64,000 nucleotides of DNA from Artemia franciscana (GCF_032884065.1 NC_088880.1:30593298-30657297); one strand, 5' to 3'; shown: positions 11,208 to 22,299, counted from the stretch's first letter. Numbers and translations are program-made. Notes: generated by a model not told the origin, from the sequence alone.

Positions 11208-12938
11208 TCAAACAGTTCGTGGTAATGAACTGTAGTCAAACAGTTCGTGGTAACGAACTGTATTAAGGAGCGACCCAGCTCAATAGTAATCAAAAGTCTA
11301 AAAAATGGAATTTCGATGCCAATAGTTACATCAAAAGAATTGAATTTTAATGTTGATTTTCAATATATAAGTTTCATCAAGTTTAGTCTTAACCATCAAA
11401 AGTTACGAGCCTGAGAAAATTTGCGTTATTTTAGAAAATAGGGGGAAACACCCCCTAAAAGTGATTGGATCTTAACGAAAATCACACCATCAGATTCAGC
11501 GTATCAGAGAACCCTACTGTAGAAATTTCAAGCTCCTATCTCCAAAAATGTGGAATTTTGCATTTTTTGCAAAAAGGCAGATCACGGATGCGTGTTTATT
11601 TGTTTTTTTTGTTTTTTTTTTCCCAGGGGTGATCGTATCGACCCAGTTGTCCTAGAATGTTGCGAGAGGGCTCATTCTAACGGAAATGAAAAGTTCTAGT
11701 GCCCTTTTTAAGGGACCAAAAAAATTGGAGGGCACCTAGGCCCCCTCCCACGCTAATTATTTTCCCAAAGTCAACGGATCAAAATTCTGATATAGCCATT
11801 TTATTCAACGTAGTCGAAAAACCTTATAACTATGTCTTTGGGGACGACTTACTCCCCCACAGTCCCCGTGGGAGGGGCTACAAGTTACAAACTTTGACCA
11901 GTGCTTACCTATTGTAATGGTTATTGGGAAGTGTGCAGGCGTTTTCTGTAGGATTTTTTGGTTGGGTGAGGGGTTGAAAATAGGGGGATAGGCTGGGGCA
12001 GCTTTCCATCGAGGAATTTGTCATGGTGGAAGAAAATTTCCATGAAGGGAGCGCAGGATTTACTAGCATTATTTAAAAAAAAGCAATGAAAAAAGAAACA
12101 TGAAAAAGTTTTTTTCAGCTGGAAGTAAAGAGCAGAATTAAAACTTAAAACGAACGGAAATTATTACCAATATGAGGGACTCACCTCCTCCTAATACCTC
12201 GCTCTTCACGCTAAAGTATTTTTAGTAATTTCAACTATTTATTTTACGGCTTTGGTGATTCAGGGGTCATTCTTAATGAATTGGGACAAAATTTAAGCTT
12301 TAGGTTAAAGAGCGAGGTACTGACGAGGGGGCGAACCCCCTCATATATGTAATAAAAACATGAGAATGCAAAACTTCTTTACGTAAGCTAATTTATAAGT
12401 TACGTATATCTTTTACTAAAAAAAATTCGTAAAAAATTAAAAGTTCTAGTTGCCTTTACCTTAATTAACCAAAAAATCGGAGGGCAACTAGGCTTCCTCC
12501 CCCGCTCTTTTTTCTCAAAATCATTCGATCAAAATAATGAAAAAGCCATTTAGTGAAAAAAATATGCAAATTTCGTTTTAATTATTCCTCTGCGGAGAGC
12601 CAAAATCAAAACATGCATTGATTGAAAAACGTTCAGAAATAAAATAAAAAAAAACAAGTTTTTTTAACTGAAAGTAAGGAGCAAAATTAAAATTTAAAAC
12701 GAACAGAAATTACTTTGTATATGAAAGGGGCTGCTTCCTCACCAACGCCCCGCTCTTTACGCTAAATTTTTTTTACTGTTTTAAAAAGAAGAGTTGAGAG
12801 AAAGAGTCAAACTTTAGCGTCAAGAGCGGGGTGTTGATGAGGCAGCAGCCCCTTTCACATACGAAGTAATTTCTGTTCGTTTTAAATTTTAATTTTGCTC
12901 CTTACTTTCAGTTAAAAAAAACTTTTTTATTTATTTAA
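11208..12938 (+). mobile_element. 1.73-kb hairpin-rich non-autonomous element, copy A
   Basis: Copy A starts TCAAACAGTTCGTGG, where CAGTTCGTGGTAACGAACTG is a perfect palindrome with a 4-base loop. This start is duplicated in tandem here (11,208-11,262). Block order shared with B, D, F and G: AAGGAGCGACCC..., a T-rich stretch ending CCCAGGGGTGATCGTATCGA, 'AAAAGTTCTAGTGCCC', 'GATAGCCATTTTATTCAA', 'ACTTACTCCCCCACAGTCCC', a G-rich block, a first imperfect foldback (12,120-12,360), a second unit ('AAAGTTCTAGTTGCC'), then a ~290-bp near-perfect foldback (12,645-12,930). It ends TTTATTTAA. It has no coding capacity and interrupts a LINE precisely. Confidence 0.85.
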
Positions 12939-13200
12939 TAGACTACAAGGATCGCTCTTTGCGGTCGCCCATCTAGGGCCAAATGAAAAGCTGGTCACCC
13001 CCAAATGGTGCACGAGGATATCGCAAGGAAAGATTTAAGGGAAATGGAAATTTCTTGAGAGGGTGTAGAGAAGAAAGGCATTGAATAGAATGGGATGGAG
13101 GAGGAGTGTGCGTAGATGTATTAGCCTCAGACAACTTAGTGCCGCAGTGAGTTGTTAGTAATGGTAATAGTAGTGGTATGTTAATTATCCTAAGGAACGC
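12939..13200 (+). pseudogene. LINE reverse transcriptase C-terminus and 3' tail, 3' side of insertion A
   Basis: After element A the LINE frame resumes: IALCGRPSRAK, stop, KAGHPQMVHEDIARKDLREM, then further stops, and ends SLRQLSAAVSC with TAG at 13,156-13,158. The LINE at 14,735 ends the same way (RFRRLSAVVSC then TAG). A degenerate TAG/TAA-type tail follows (GTAATGGTAATAGTAGTGG), the short counterpart of the trinucleotide tail on that other copy. Several stops and a 1-base deletion just after the insertion site make it a dead copy. Confidence 0.75.
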
Positions 13201-14159
13201 TCAGTAGCCATACATAGCTCAACCCAGAAATCTTATTCCGAAAAAGTATGTAGGCCTACTCAAAATAAGAACCAAAAAGTGACTAAACCGAAAGAAATAT
13301 CCTGTCGAACTCTAATTCTTCTTTTTTAGGTAGATTGGAGGACCTAGACTTGGTAGATAAAGACCATTTTTATGATCTATTTTATTTTTGTTCATTTATA
13401 TTTATTCATTTTGTTTGTTAATTTTATTGATTTATTTAATTTGTTTTAATGTATTTAAATTATTCAAATTTTGTCCTGTTTTATTTTTATAATTTATTCA
13501 GTTTGTTATAATTTGTCGCATTATTTATCTATCTATTTAGCCTGTTCACTTTATTTATCAATTTTATTTTGTTTATTTATTTTTAATTTGTTTTATTTAT
13601 TTGTTTTATTTTTGTTCAGTCTATTTGCTTTGTTTTGAACAATATTGTATTTTTGATTATATTATTTGGAAGTTAATTTTTAGAATTGGTAATTGGTCCT
13701 TTGTATTGAGTCATTAAATGTCCAATTTGTTTTTTTCAATAATGTCAATAAATATCCAATTTCTTTTTCAACTTTTCTCAGTGGACTGTTAATTTAACTA
13801 ATTGATTTAGCTGATAACCGGCTCAAATACTATAAAAGATATTTTAATTATTACATAGTCTTTTAGTACACCGGCAATCGGAAGCAAAAATCCTCTTTGA
13901 TTTCCAGTTCCATTCAGTAGCCTGCTTTGAATATATTTCACTTTGCTTTGATATCACAGCGTCTCACTTCCTTTTGGATATCTTGCCGACTTATTGGTTG
14001 CAGTTATTAGTTGCAGTTGGTGTTCAATATTATCAAATGTATGCTTTTACGATGAAAAGATTAAATGGGGCTTAGATAAAAGCGGGGCTTATTAAAAAAA
14101 AATTCCTAAAGTGTCTGCTTCTTCAGGGAACAAGAAAATAAAAAAAAAAAACAGAAATA
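13201..14159. repeat. T/A-rich low-complexity region
   Basis: About 13,370-13,660 is built of TTTATTT/TTTGTTT-type words (imperfect TTTATT repetition). The remainder is AT-rich without a recognisable element. Confidence 0.5.
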
Positions 14160-14497
14160 AAAAGCTAATCACACTTTTGGAGCGACTCAGTTTTGAAGGA
14201 GATATCTTATTTCGTTTAGAATGCCTCAATTCGTTTTGGTTTGGTTATATACTTTTTAATTTTAAGCTTACGCTACTAGCAACTACCATCAAAAGCGACT
14301 TTTGCTTTTAGTGTCAATCTGTTTTTGTTGGGATGCTCCGTTTTTTTCTGATTTGTTTTGAATTTCTGTTTAGTCTTAAATTTTCACTGTTAGCAATGAA
14401 CATAAATATCAACTCACGTTTTCGGAATCACTCTATTTTGAAGGCAGTACCTAACTTTGTTTTGAGTGTCTCAGTTCTTATTGAGTTGTTTTAATTC
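14160..14497 (+). repeat. ~115-bp tandem repeat, three diverged units
   Basis: Anchors of the type CTTTTGGAGTCACTC occur at 14,174, 14,305 and 14,418 (spacing 131 and 113). Each later unit has 'AGCAATGAACAT.AAA' about 25 bases before its anchor. Two more units lie at 15,689 and 15,798, beyond the LINE, so the array was split by that insertion. Confidence 0.65.
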
Positions 14498-14732
<235 letters not shown>

Positions 14733-14734
14733 GG

Positions 14735-15625
14735 TAGTTCTAGCAGCTCACTACAGCACTAAGCCGTCTGAAGCGAGCACGTTCTTCCTCCACCCCATTT
14801 TATTCAATGCTTTGATCTTTACACCCTTTTAAGAAGTTTTTTTTTCCCTTAAATATTTTCTTATGACATCCTTACTTCACATTCAGAGGCAATTTGACTT
14901 TTGCTTGCCTCGTAGGCGGTTGCCTTTAAAGACGATCTTAGGCAACCTGTCATCCTTCATCCTCAGAACGTGTGCTAGCCATCTAAACCTATCTTTTATT
15001 TTAAACCTAGAGAGCGGGATGGGCCCATATTTATCGCACAGCTTACTGTTTGAGATACAGTCAGTCTGTTGGATGCCCAAAACAATCCGTAGGAAGTTTA
15101 TCTGGAAAAGAAGCATGCTAATCATCCTCCGTTTTTTGGAGCATCCATGGTTCAAAATCATACTTGACCACTTTTATCGCTGTAGTTTTCAATATTCTAA
15201 GCTCAATGCGCAGACTTATCTCCCCATTATTCGAAAACTTTTCAAATGTAAAAAAAAAACACCCAGGGCCTTGGTTGGGTATTCCACATTTAACATATTC
15301 ACTATACCCACCGTCGTTTCTAATAATACATCCTGGACAATTGCAGCTATCCACTTGACGGATCTTTTCATTACCCAATATCTCCTCTTTACTTTCACTT
15401 ATTTCAAGCCTTAGTGACTTTGTCTTTTTGACATCGATTTTCAAACCTATTCTCGTACCCTGAACTCACAAAACCCCTAAAAATTTAATTTTGCAGACAG
15501 TTTCATCTACAATGCTTAGATCACCGGCGTAATGTAAGCCTAGGGAAGTTTTACTTCCCCAATTGATTCTATGTTCTCCCATTGCCATTGATCTGCTCCT
15601 TAGGGAAAAGTCAACTGGCTTCATT
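14735..15625 (-). pseudogene. Antisense LINE, reverse transcriptase C-terminal half (dead)
   Basis: The - strand encodes a non-LTR reverse transcriptase from just before the catalytic box to the end. In order: RSRSMAMGEHRINWGSK; the box at 15,520-15,531 as YAGD instead of YADD; a TGA stop about 15,450-15,460; IGLKIDVKKTKSLRLEISE; DGGYSEYVKCGI; IELRILKTTAIKVVKYDFEP then W; a frame change near 15,120-15,160; LRIVLGIQQTDCISNSKL; FRWLAHVLRMKDDRLPKIVF; stops; and a last block RFRRLSAVVSC with stop TAG on 14,740-14,742. It is 5'-truncated. The loss of one catalytic Asp, the stops and the frameshift make it inactive. Imperfect flanks AGTTGTTTTAAT (14,484) and AGTTGTGGTTTAAT (15,628) may be a target duplication. 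Confidence 0.85.
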
Positions 15626-15639
15626 GTAGTTGTGGTTTA

Positions 15640-15815
15640 ATATTATTAAATTTACCCTATTAGCAATCAGTATAAAAAGCATCTCCAACTTTTGGAATCA
15701 TTCTGACGGGAGCGGTTCAGTTCGTTTCGATTTGTTTTTAGTTTATATCTAATATTATTTTTTTTATTTTAGCGATGAACATCAAAAGCAGCTCCAGCTT
15801 TTAGAGTCAATAGCA
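15640..15815 (+). repeat. ~115-bp tandem repeat, two units running into the exon
   Basis: Units anchored at 15,689 and 15,798 continue the array seen at 14,160-14,497. The second unit includes the splice acceptor and the first ~45 bases of the open frame: GCGATGAACATCAAAAGCAG aligns with AGCAATGAACATAAATAT of the 14,392 unit. Confidence 0.6.
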
Positions 15816-16030
15816 TCACAAGATTTATCTCCCGAAACGGAGGCACAACTAGTATATAACCTTACATCAAGCAGTAAGATAAGGGAGTTCTCCCCAAATT
15901 CAGAGCCTTCATTTTCTGAGTCTGATGAACCAATAACTTATCCTCAAACCGAAAGTGGTGAATCACGTGACTCGGAAGACGTTGAAGAGTTAATCAGACA
16001 AGCACGATATCATTGATGCTAGTGGATAAG
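15773..16030 (+). CDS. Probable terminal coding exon of a host gene (partial)
   Basis: A long T-rich tract ending TTTTATTTTAG (acceptor AG at 15,771-15,772) is followed by an 80-codon open frame, GAT at 15,774 to stop TGA at 16,014-16,016. The other two frames close within 30 bases. There is no start codon, so it would be an internal or last exon joined to upstream exons, with one base (C) completing a split codon. The protein is hydrophilic and acidic: DEHQKQLQLLESIASQDLSP, later FSESDEPITYPQTESGES, and a C-terminus DVEELIRQARYH. The composition looks like a disordered C-terminal tail with a short charged helix. I do not recognise the family. Fourteen bases after the stop a strong donor-like AAG/GTAGGT occurs (GT at 16,031), so a 3' UTR intron is possible. 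AATAAA lies at 16,204. The first ~45 bases derive from the ~115-bp repeat. It could also be a pseudogene fragment. No other exon of the gene was found upstream in this window. Confidence 0.5.
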
Positions 16031-16203
16031 GTAGGTAATCAGGATTTGGCAGCTAAACCCCTCTCATGATCCTAGAGACGGCTAAAAGAATACGCCCCCC
16101 CTCCACCCAATATAATTGAATTTTACTGATAGGATCATTTTGTTTTTAAATTTATGCTATACAGTCATATTTTTGATATGAATAGGCTAGCAATCTAATC
16201 GGT

Positions 16204-16209
16204 AATAAA
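16204..16209 (+). promoter_or_regulatory. Candidate poly(A) signal AATAAA
   Basis: AATAAA lies 188 bases after the stop of the candidate exon and 4 bases before a 30-bp perfect palindrome. The hexamer is common by chance in AT-rich DNA. Confidence 0.3.
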
Positions 16210-16213
16210 GCTT

Positions 16214-16299
16214 TATAGATAAGCACAATTGTGCTTATCTATATAAGCTATATAAGCTTATCTATGTGCTTATCTTATAAGCACAATTGTGTTGCTTCA
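16214..16299. repeat. 30-bp perfect palindrome with a satellite inverted copy
   Basis: Bases 16,214-16,243 are a perfect palindrome centred on CAATTG (arms TATAGATAAGCACAA). A second AAGCACAATTGTG lies at about 16,278, with TATAAGCTATATAAGCTTA between. It could extrude as a hairpin. Confidence 0.9.
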
Positions 16300-16369
16300 A
16301 GAAAGATCAATATGGCTTTATTTATTTTTTTTTACTTGGCCACTTATAGCGGCTGTAGAAACATTGGAG

Positions 16370-17600
16370 GGGTTCGTTCTATTTGAATTTTAGAATTTTG
16401 GAGTCCTCTCTGAGGGTTGAAAGTGATTGGAGGACAACCAGCCTCCCTTCTTCAAGCCTTTTAGCTATTACTCCTCGACGCCAAGAAACATCTGATACTA
16501 GCTATTTTATTCACAATAGTCAAAAGTTCAAGTAGTTACGCCTCCAGGGATGACATAATCTCGACAGCCCCTGAGGAAGGAAGCGTAAATTATGCAACTT
16601 GCCTATTTTTTACACATAATGTTTTGATATCTGGAAAGGGGGCATGTTTGACCCTGTCTGAAAGGGCTAAGGGTATGTGGGTAAAACTTTTAGGATAGGT
16701 TGAGGAGGATGTCAAACTAAATAAAATCATATTATCAGTATTCGTGTTATCAAAATATTGTTACTAAATTTTCTGAGGAAAGGCTATGGATACTAATCTG
16801 AAATTTTTCAGAGTGTGTTGACGGGGACGTGGTACTGAGTCGAAGTGCATTATGAGTTTCCAGGTTATCCAAAAGGTATATTCGCGATTTCTCAGGAACG
16901 ACAAAGAGTGCTAACTTAAAATTTTTAGGCCATGTTGAGGGATATTGAAAAAAAAATCACACCATGTGTAGTAAGGCTGTCAATAGGGTGCATCTTATAT
17001 ATCTCAGTAATGGTTAAGGGTATTAAATCGACACTTTCAGGGGATGTTGACAGGGATTTTGAACAAAATCAAAGACACTTAGTGTAGGGGGGAGGAGAAA
17101 GCACTAAGCAATCCGGAAAAAAAATGTGTGCTATGTGACTATGGAACCTATAATTCATGCACGGCAAGGTTGTGAGAAAAATTACAATTTTTTTGTCCCA
17201 GCTTGTCAAAATGGCGTTTTATAACATCTCAGGAACTTTTAGGGGATGTTTAGGGGAGCAAGTAGATGATGAAATATCATCCTGGGAAAGGTCAGAGCTA
17301 CTTCAAAAGGCACTATGTGGATCCAAGCTATTAAAATTCGAAATTTGCGATATTTCGGGCACGGAAATGTACCATTGAAATAGGAAATTTAAAATTTAAA
17401 TACTTTTATTTATAGTCAAAATAATTTGGTTCAAATGCCCTTTATAAGATTCAAAAGTGACTGGTGGGTGACCAGACCCCTTCCATATACTTTTTCCTAC
17501 CCACCTCTACATTCCAAAATATAAATGATTAAAATTTTGATAATCCCAAAGTTTTTCAAAAATCAAAAGACGCTGTGTACACCCAATTTTTCAAAATATT
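16370..17600 (+). repeat. Diverged units of the 1.7-kb family and ~115-bp 'CTCAGGAA' repeats
   Basis: Bases 16,370-16,620 and 17,420-17,600 resemble the internal ~275-bp unit of the mobile family (AAAGTGATTGGAGG, GCTATTTTATTCA, 'ACTTGCCTATT'). Between them, units like 'TTTCTCAGGAACGACAAAG', 'ACTTTCAGGGGATGTTGA' recur at about 16,768, 16,890, 16,998 and 17,224. The 73-codon open frame at 17,157 falls in this repeat. Confidence 0.5.
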
Positions 17601-18479
17601 TACCGTATCTTGAAGAGGGGTTAATATACTGAGTTGAAACTTTGACGGAGTATTCGAGGCTAAAAAGATTTGATTAATCGTAGTCCTGTTTCTGGTAATT
17701 AATGTTTTTTTTTTAGATTGACCTGATTCCTCATCGTAACTTATGTCTTTTTGGCTCTCATTTATTCATTGATAGCAATTTTAGTGTTCTAACTGTGAAC
17801 TTTTATACGTATTTATTTTTTGTCGTCTTTGGTTCAATATAGCTTATTAATTTCCTGTAATAAGAAACTTCTGTTCTGGTTATAGCTCTTTTCAATTAAT
17901 TAACATAGAGAACAGTAATTCACCCTCCCCCTCCCTTCTCAAGTATCTTGCAATAGATAAAACTAATACTGTCTTCTATGGAACGAAAATTTAAAAACAC
18001 AAGTATCCGTATAGGATATTTTAGAAGCTGTACGGCTTAGGCCAGCAAATAAAACAAAATCGTAAAACTTCAGATTTTAGTAGATAAAATTGCTCAGTGT
18101 AAAAAGCTATGGTTTCGCCATCTAATCCTTTTTGGCGTTACGGGACGGGCACAGTTAAAGAATCAATCATTCTTATTCAGTATTATAAAGGACACACCTC
18201 AGGTAAAATGTGGCATTAAGTGAAGCTTCAAGCTTGGCAGGATCGAATTGATGTACTCGTCCAATGTTTTGGGTACCAAGGGTGGACATAAAGAATGAAA
18301 AAAAAAAGTAATTGTAATCCCGGCTCTGTTAGTATGGAATTTATCCAGAGTTGTTGGATGCAGTTGTTGCTTGTTATGCAGAGAGTTGTTATAATTGTTG
18401 CAATCAGGTTCATATATTAAAATATTTCAAGTATTAAACATTATTGCAAAGCTTGCTAATCCTGCAGATTATTACTATA
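17601..18479. other. No gene recognised
   Basis: AT-rich. About 17,740-17,830 weakly resembles the LINE 3'-UTR repeat seen at 44,100 and 54,300 (TCATTTATTCATTGATAG). Nothing else is assignable. Confidence 0.3.
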
Positions 18480-18770
18480 ATTTTCATTATTATGGATGGA
18501 TACAAAACAGAGTCGAGGCTGAAGTGACAAAAGCCTGTTCGGGGAAAAAAGCCAATTATGTGGCCCGTTCTTTACACCCTACCGAGAAGTTCCCATTTCC
18601 CTTAATTTTTTCCTTGTGATATCCTCCCACCCCATTCGGGGGCAACCAGTTTTTCGTTTGACCCTAGATGGGCGGCTGCAAAGAGCGATCAATGGCAGTC
18701 TATCATCCATCGTACACAGAACGTGTGTCCGCACCCAAATACCTGCTCAGGTACTGATATTTTTCCGGGG
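18480..18770 (-). pseudogene. LINE reverse transcriptase C-terminus, third copy
   Basis: One - strand frame reads WVRTHVLCTMDDRLPLIALC then SRPSRVKRKTGCPRMGWEDI, TRKKLREMGTSR and a stop, followed by GVKNGPHNW-type remnants. This is the same LINE family as at 11,085/12,939 and 14,735, and the best preserved version of this segment. It keeps the uninterrupted bases (GATGATAGACTG) at the position where element A entered the 11-kb copy. It is 5'-truncated with no catalytic region. Confidence 0.75.
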
Positions 18771-18879
18771 TGGATAATTTGCTCTTGCTTATGTTTTCCC
18801 CCTTCATAGAAGAGTCTTCCCTGGTATTAACAAGACGTTCACTATTGTTTTTCTGCAATACCAAGAACAGCATCCACAA

Positions 18880-19290
18880 GTTTTAGGTCAGCCTGAGCAG
18901 GCAGCACTGAAGGGGAAAGTCAACCACCACTTGTCAACCATCAGCAGAAAGCTGAACTTTGTCCTAAGAATCAATACTAACATGAGGACTTCTTTGTCCT
19001 GCCTTTCATTGCACCTTCTACTACACGAGAGCTCCAGGAGGTTCGCCCTTCCCCTGTGATTGATTTGAAAGCCATTGTTGGTTTCTGTCCGTCCAATCCA
19101 GGAAGTATATTCCAAATACCCTTCCGTGTGATCAGGCTGGGCAGTGACTTGATATTTGAAATCGGCGGGAGCAGGCTGGCCTGTATCTTTGTCTACTACT
19201 CTTTGGGGAACCGAGATAGGGTTGTTACAGTACCTCCTAATTTTAAATACACATTAATATGCACACAGACAACTTAAGCTAAAACATTAA
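18880..19290 (-). other. Open stretch of unknown nature, 127 codons on -
   Basis: On - a stop-free stretch runs from about 19,270 to 18,890. It is less AT-rich than its surroundings, with protein-like text (VVDKDTGQPAPADFKYQVTA, TEGYLEYTSWIGRTETNNGF). The + strand is also open for 73 codons here, and no family is recognised. It could be an eroded transposon frame, an exon or chance. Confidence 0.2.
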
Positions 19291-20160
19291 AACAATTGAC
19301 CTGGTGAGCATCCACTAACAAATACACAATGTAGCATTTAATTATCATCCAACATCGTTAAATCGCCAAAAAACTCGTTTCATCTTTTTATTTTGAATCT
19401 AAGACAACGCCCAATATTTTTCATCCCTAAAATCTGCTAAGAACATAATATTTAAAGGTATTACATCCTTTCTTATTGTGTGAGTGGAAAAACAACCTAT
19501 AGTACAATATAACGTAACTTTAATTTTTTTTTTATAATCAAAAAATTAGACAATAAGATAATTTGGAACATTAGCAACATTGAATGTTAGGAACGTTGGA
19601 GCATGTTGCATATATTTGTCGGATTCTTATATGGGTTTCTGATGCCTTAAACAAGTGGCACTCACATAGTTGAGATTTTGGCCCTGTTTGAATCAAAAGA
19701 TATCTTTTTTACAAAAAAATGGCAGAAAATAGCAGCTCATCGATGTGCAACCTTTTTTGGCTACTTAGAAAGGGTACTAGAATTGAAAAATAATCATCTG
19801 AATAAATTTTTTCTCTATTCTCTTTGGCCATAAGTTGAGTGAAGCATTCCTTATAAAAAGTGGGAGAGAGGGGTGGCTTGGGAGTTTCGACTATGGAAAA
19901 ATAAAAATTCGGGAAATTTTCTAGTTTGTCAGGGAGGTAGGGTTTTTTACACGCTCGTTTTTCTTGGGCTGATGCTCCCTGTCTAGTTAAGTATGCGAAT
20001 CTGCTCTTCGATTTAATTTTTAAATATAACAAATTTTAAATATTTGGGATATAGGGACACATTTTTGGAACACAAAAATTTAATAATGCACATAAATGAA
20101 TGAAGTCTCTGATGGATCAAGTATTCCAAATGAATCTCTCGCAGCCATTGTCTTGCGATC
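19291..20160. other. No feature recognised
   Basis: AT-rich. The 107-codon - frame at 19,709-20,032 has a chance-like composition and no recognisable motif. Confidence 0.3.
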
Positions 20161-20345
20161 GTGTAAAATGTGGAATTTTGTACATTTTTGCCGGAAGAAA
20201 GATTTCGGATGCGAGTTAGTTTTTTTTTTTTTTTTGCTCTAAGGGTGATCATGACAAACCAATGATCCTAGGAATTCATGAGGAGACTCATTTGAAGAGT
20301 AATTGAAAGCTGTGGTGCCATTTTAAGTGCCATTAAAAACGATTT
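20161..20345 (+). repeat. Diverged fragment of the 1.7-kb family
   Basis: GTGGAATTTTGTACATTTTT, 'GGAAGAAAGATTTCGGATGCG', a T run, then 'GGGTGATCATGACAAACCAATG' and 'GTGCCATTTTAAGTGCC' follow the order of blocks in copies A, B and F (their ~11,550-11,720). Confidence 0.6.
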
Positions 20346-21339
20346 TGCCTGGGAAAACTGGCATTTTTTTACATTTTTGTGGCAGAAACTAAAACTATTT
20401 ACCAAAGTTGTCCAATTTGCTATTGGTGAAATTTTGAAATGACCAAGCGATTTAAAAGTATTAAAAACTATATATTGAGCTTCTTAGTTACTGAGAAAGT
20501 AATAGGCCCCTCAAAGTATCTATTTTAATGTCCAAATTCCCTAACTTTCCTTGAGCCTCCAGATAAAAAGAGAATGAGTTTCAGGAAAGGGAGAGAGTGA
20601 GAAAATTGATCTCTTACCTGTGTTGAATCCCTGCAAAAAAAAAAAATTCCACATCTTTGGTTTTGGCACTAGTGGGGAAACGGGGTAATAGTGCCCCTCC
20701 CATTATGATAATCTTTCCATGTAGCATAAAAGATAGCATTCAAGCATCTAACAGCAAAAAGGTGGAAAAAGTGAGGCAGGTAATCGTGAGCCTGGAAGAG
20801 TTTTTTGGGGGGGCGGGGGGGAGTGGGTTGTAGATAAGCTCTATCTGGAGCTTGGATTTCACCTACTTGAAATGGTAATATTTCTTATTCCCTATTTATA
20901 AGCATTATTTCATTATATTTAAACTTATGTATAGTATGTATCTAAATATGAGGGACCCCTATTTAGATGTTGTGATGGCTTAAGTGACGTAGAAGATAGT
21001 AAATGGCGCAGAATTCCGGTTCATATGAAAAATAAGGCCCCTTTCCACCCACCCGAAATTCTTTCATGAAAATACTATTAAGGAATTATTAACCAAAATT
21101 GCTGTTCATGGGAAATTTTTATTGAATACTCAAGTTTTTGTTCAAAATTTTAATTCTAATCCCAAATTTTGTTTCTTAAGAAGAAAAACTGAAAAAGCGG
21201 AAAACTACCAATAAATTCACAATTATTGATACATATAACTTAACAGTAAGAAATTGAGGGCTGCTGCCCCGTATCATATCTTGGTTAGTCTTGCGCATAA
21301 TTTGAAACACGATCAGGAATTAGATCAGAAATCAAAAAC
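20346..21339. other. No gene recognised
   Basis: AT-rich DNA with short A and G runs (20,635-20,647; 20,806-20,825). Nothing is assignable. Confidence 0.3.
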
Positions 21340-21840
21340 AGTTCTTTTTTCAACTGGGAGTAAGCAGCAACATTTAAACTGAAATGAACTGAAACTATTC
21401 AGTAAGCGTCAGGGACTTTCCCTCCTTAATCCCTCGCCCTTTACGCTGAAGCTTGAGTTTTTGAACCCATTTCTTTAAGAACGACTACCGAAAACCAAGG
21501 GCCGTTGAATAAGCGCACGAATCTTTCTTAAAGCTCAAAAAACGTTAGAGTAACAGTTAGAGATTGAGGAATGAGCAGTCTCCCTCATATACGGACAATA
21601 TAATGACAACCACATATACGGAAAACCACATATTATTTAAGAATGACTTGTGAAAACCAAGGGCCGTTGAATAAGTGTAAGAATATTTCTTAAAGCTCTA
21701 AAAAACATCAGCGTAACGAGTGAGGGATTGAGGAAAGAGCAGCCTCCCTTATATACGGAATAATTTCTTTTTATTTTAATTTTTAATGTTGTTTCTTACT
21801 TATAGTTGAAATTACTTGTTTTTTTTTATTTAATTGATAA
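21340..21840. repeat. Foldback-family relatives, two overlapping hairpin units
   Basis: Starts TTTTTTCAACTGGGAGTAAG and ends with the reverse form (TTTCTTACTTATAGTTGAAA, then TTTATTTAAT). Between them CCCTCGCCCTTTACGCTGAA and 'GATTGAGGAATGAGCAG' pair as arms, and 'CCAAGGGCCGTTGAATAAG' occurs twice (about 21,498 and 21,659). It is a variant of the 3' foldback of copies A-G. Confidence 0.65.
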
Positions 21841-22299
21841 CCTGGATCCACATAATGTCTTTTCAATAGCTCTACCCTATCCCCAAATCATAAGCCAGCA
21901 TCCACATATCTCCCTGAAGGCAACCTCACATAGTTCCCTCACATATTCCTTGAACGCTCCTGAAATATTACAAAAATGTTATTTTGACAACCTGGCTGGG
22001 AATATAGTCCTTTGATTGTTCTCACATCTTTGTCATGCATGAAGCTGCTTAGCCCTTTCTGCCTCCCCAGAAACTAATTTCGAAGATTTCTTATCCCACC
22101 CTCCCCTTCCTTTTTCCAACAGAAGCTAAATGTTTTAACTGTGTCTTTTGATTTAGTTAAAAATTCCACTAAACATTCACTGAAAGTTTCAACTTAATAC
22201 CCTAAGTCATGCCGAAAGATATTGCATATGCACCTTTATGATAACTTTCGTTTTGTTTACTTGTTTTTTATCAATATCCCATTAACATACCCTTAAAAT

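Noticed and set aside
11699..11917. Frame that recurs in copies A and B (also 23,658-23,873)
   Set aside because: It recurs only because the element recurs. Its N-terminus (LRDQKNWRAPR-type) comes from AAGGGACCAAAAAAATTGG repeat sequence, it is not conserved as protein in D, F or G, and it has no known domain.
12645..12935. Terminal foldback as a bacterial-style terminator or an rRNA-like structure
   Set aside because: It is part of a repeated mobile family and occurs in many positions without any adjoining gene.
14863..15414. 183-codon + strand frame, the longest in the window
   Set aside because: It is exactly antisense to the LINE reverse transcriptase, whose motifs are clear on the - strand.
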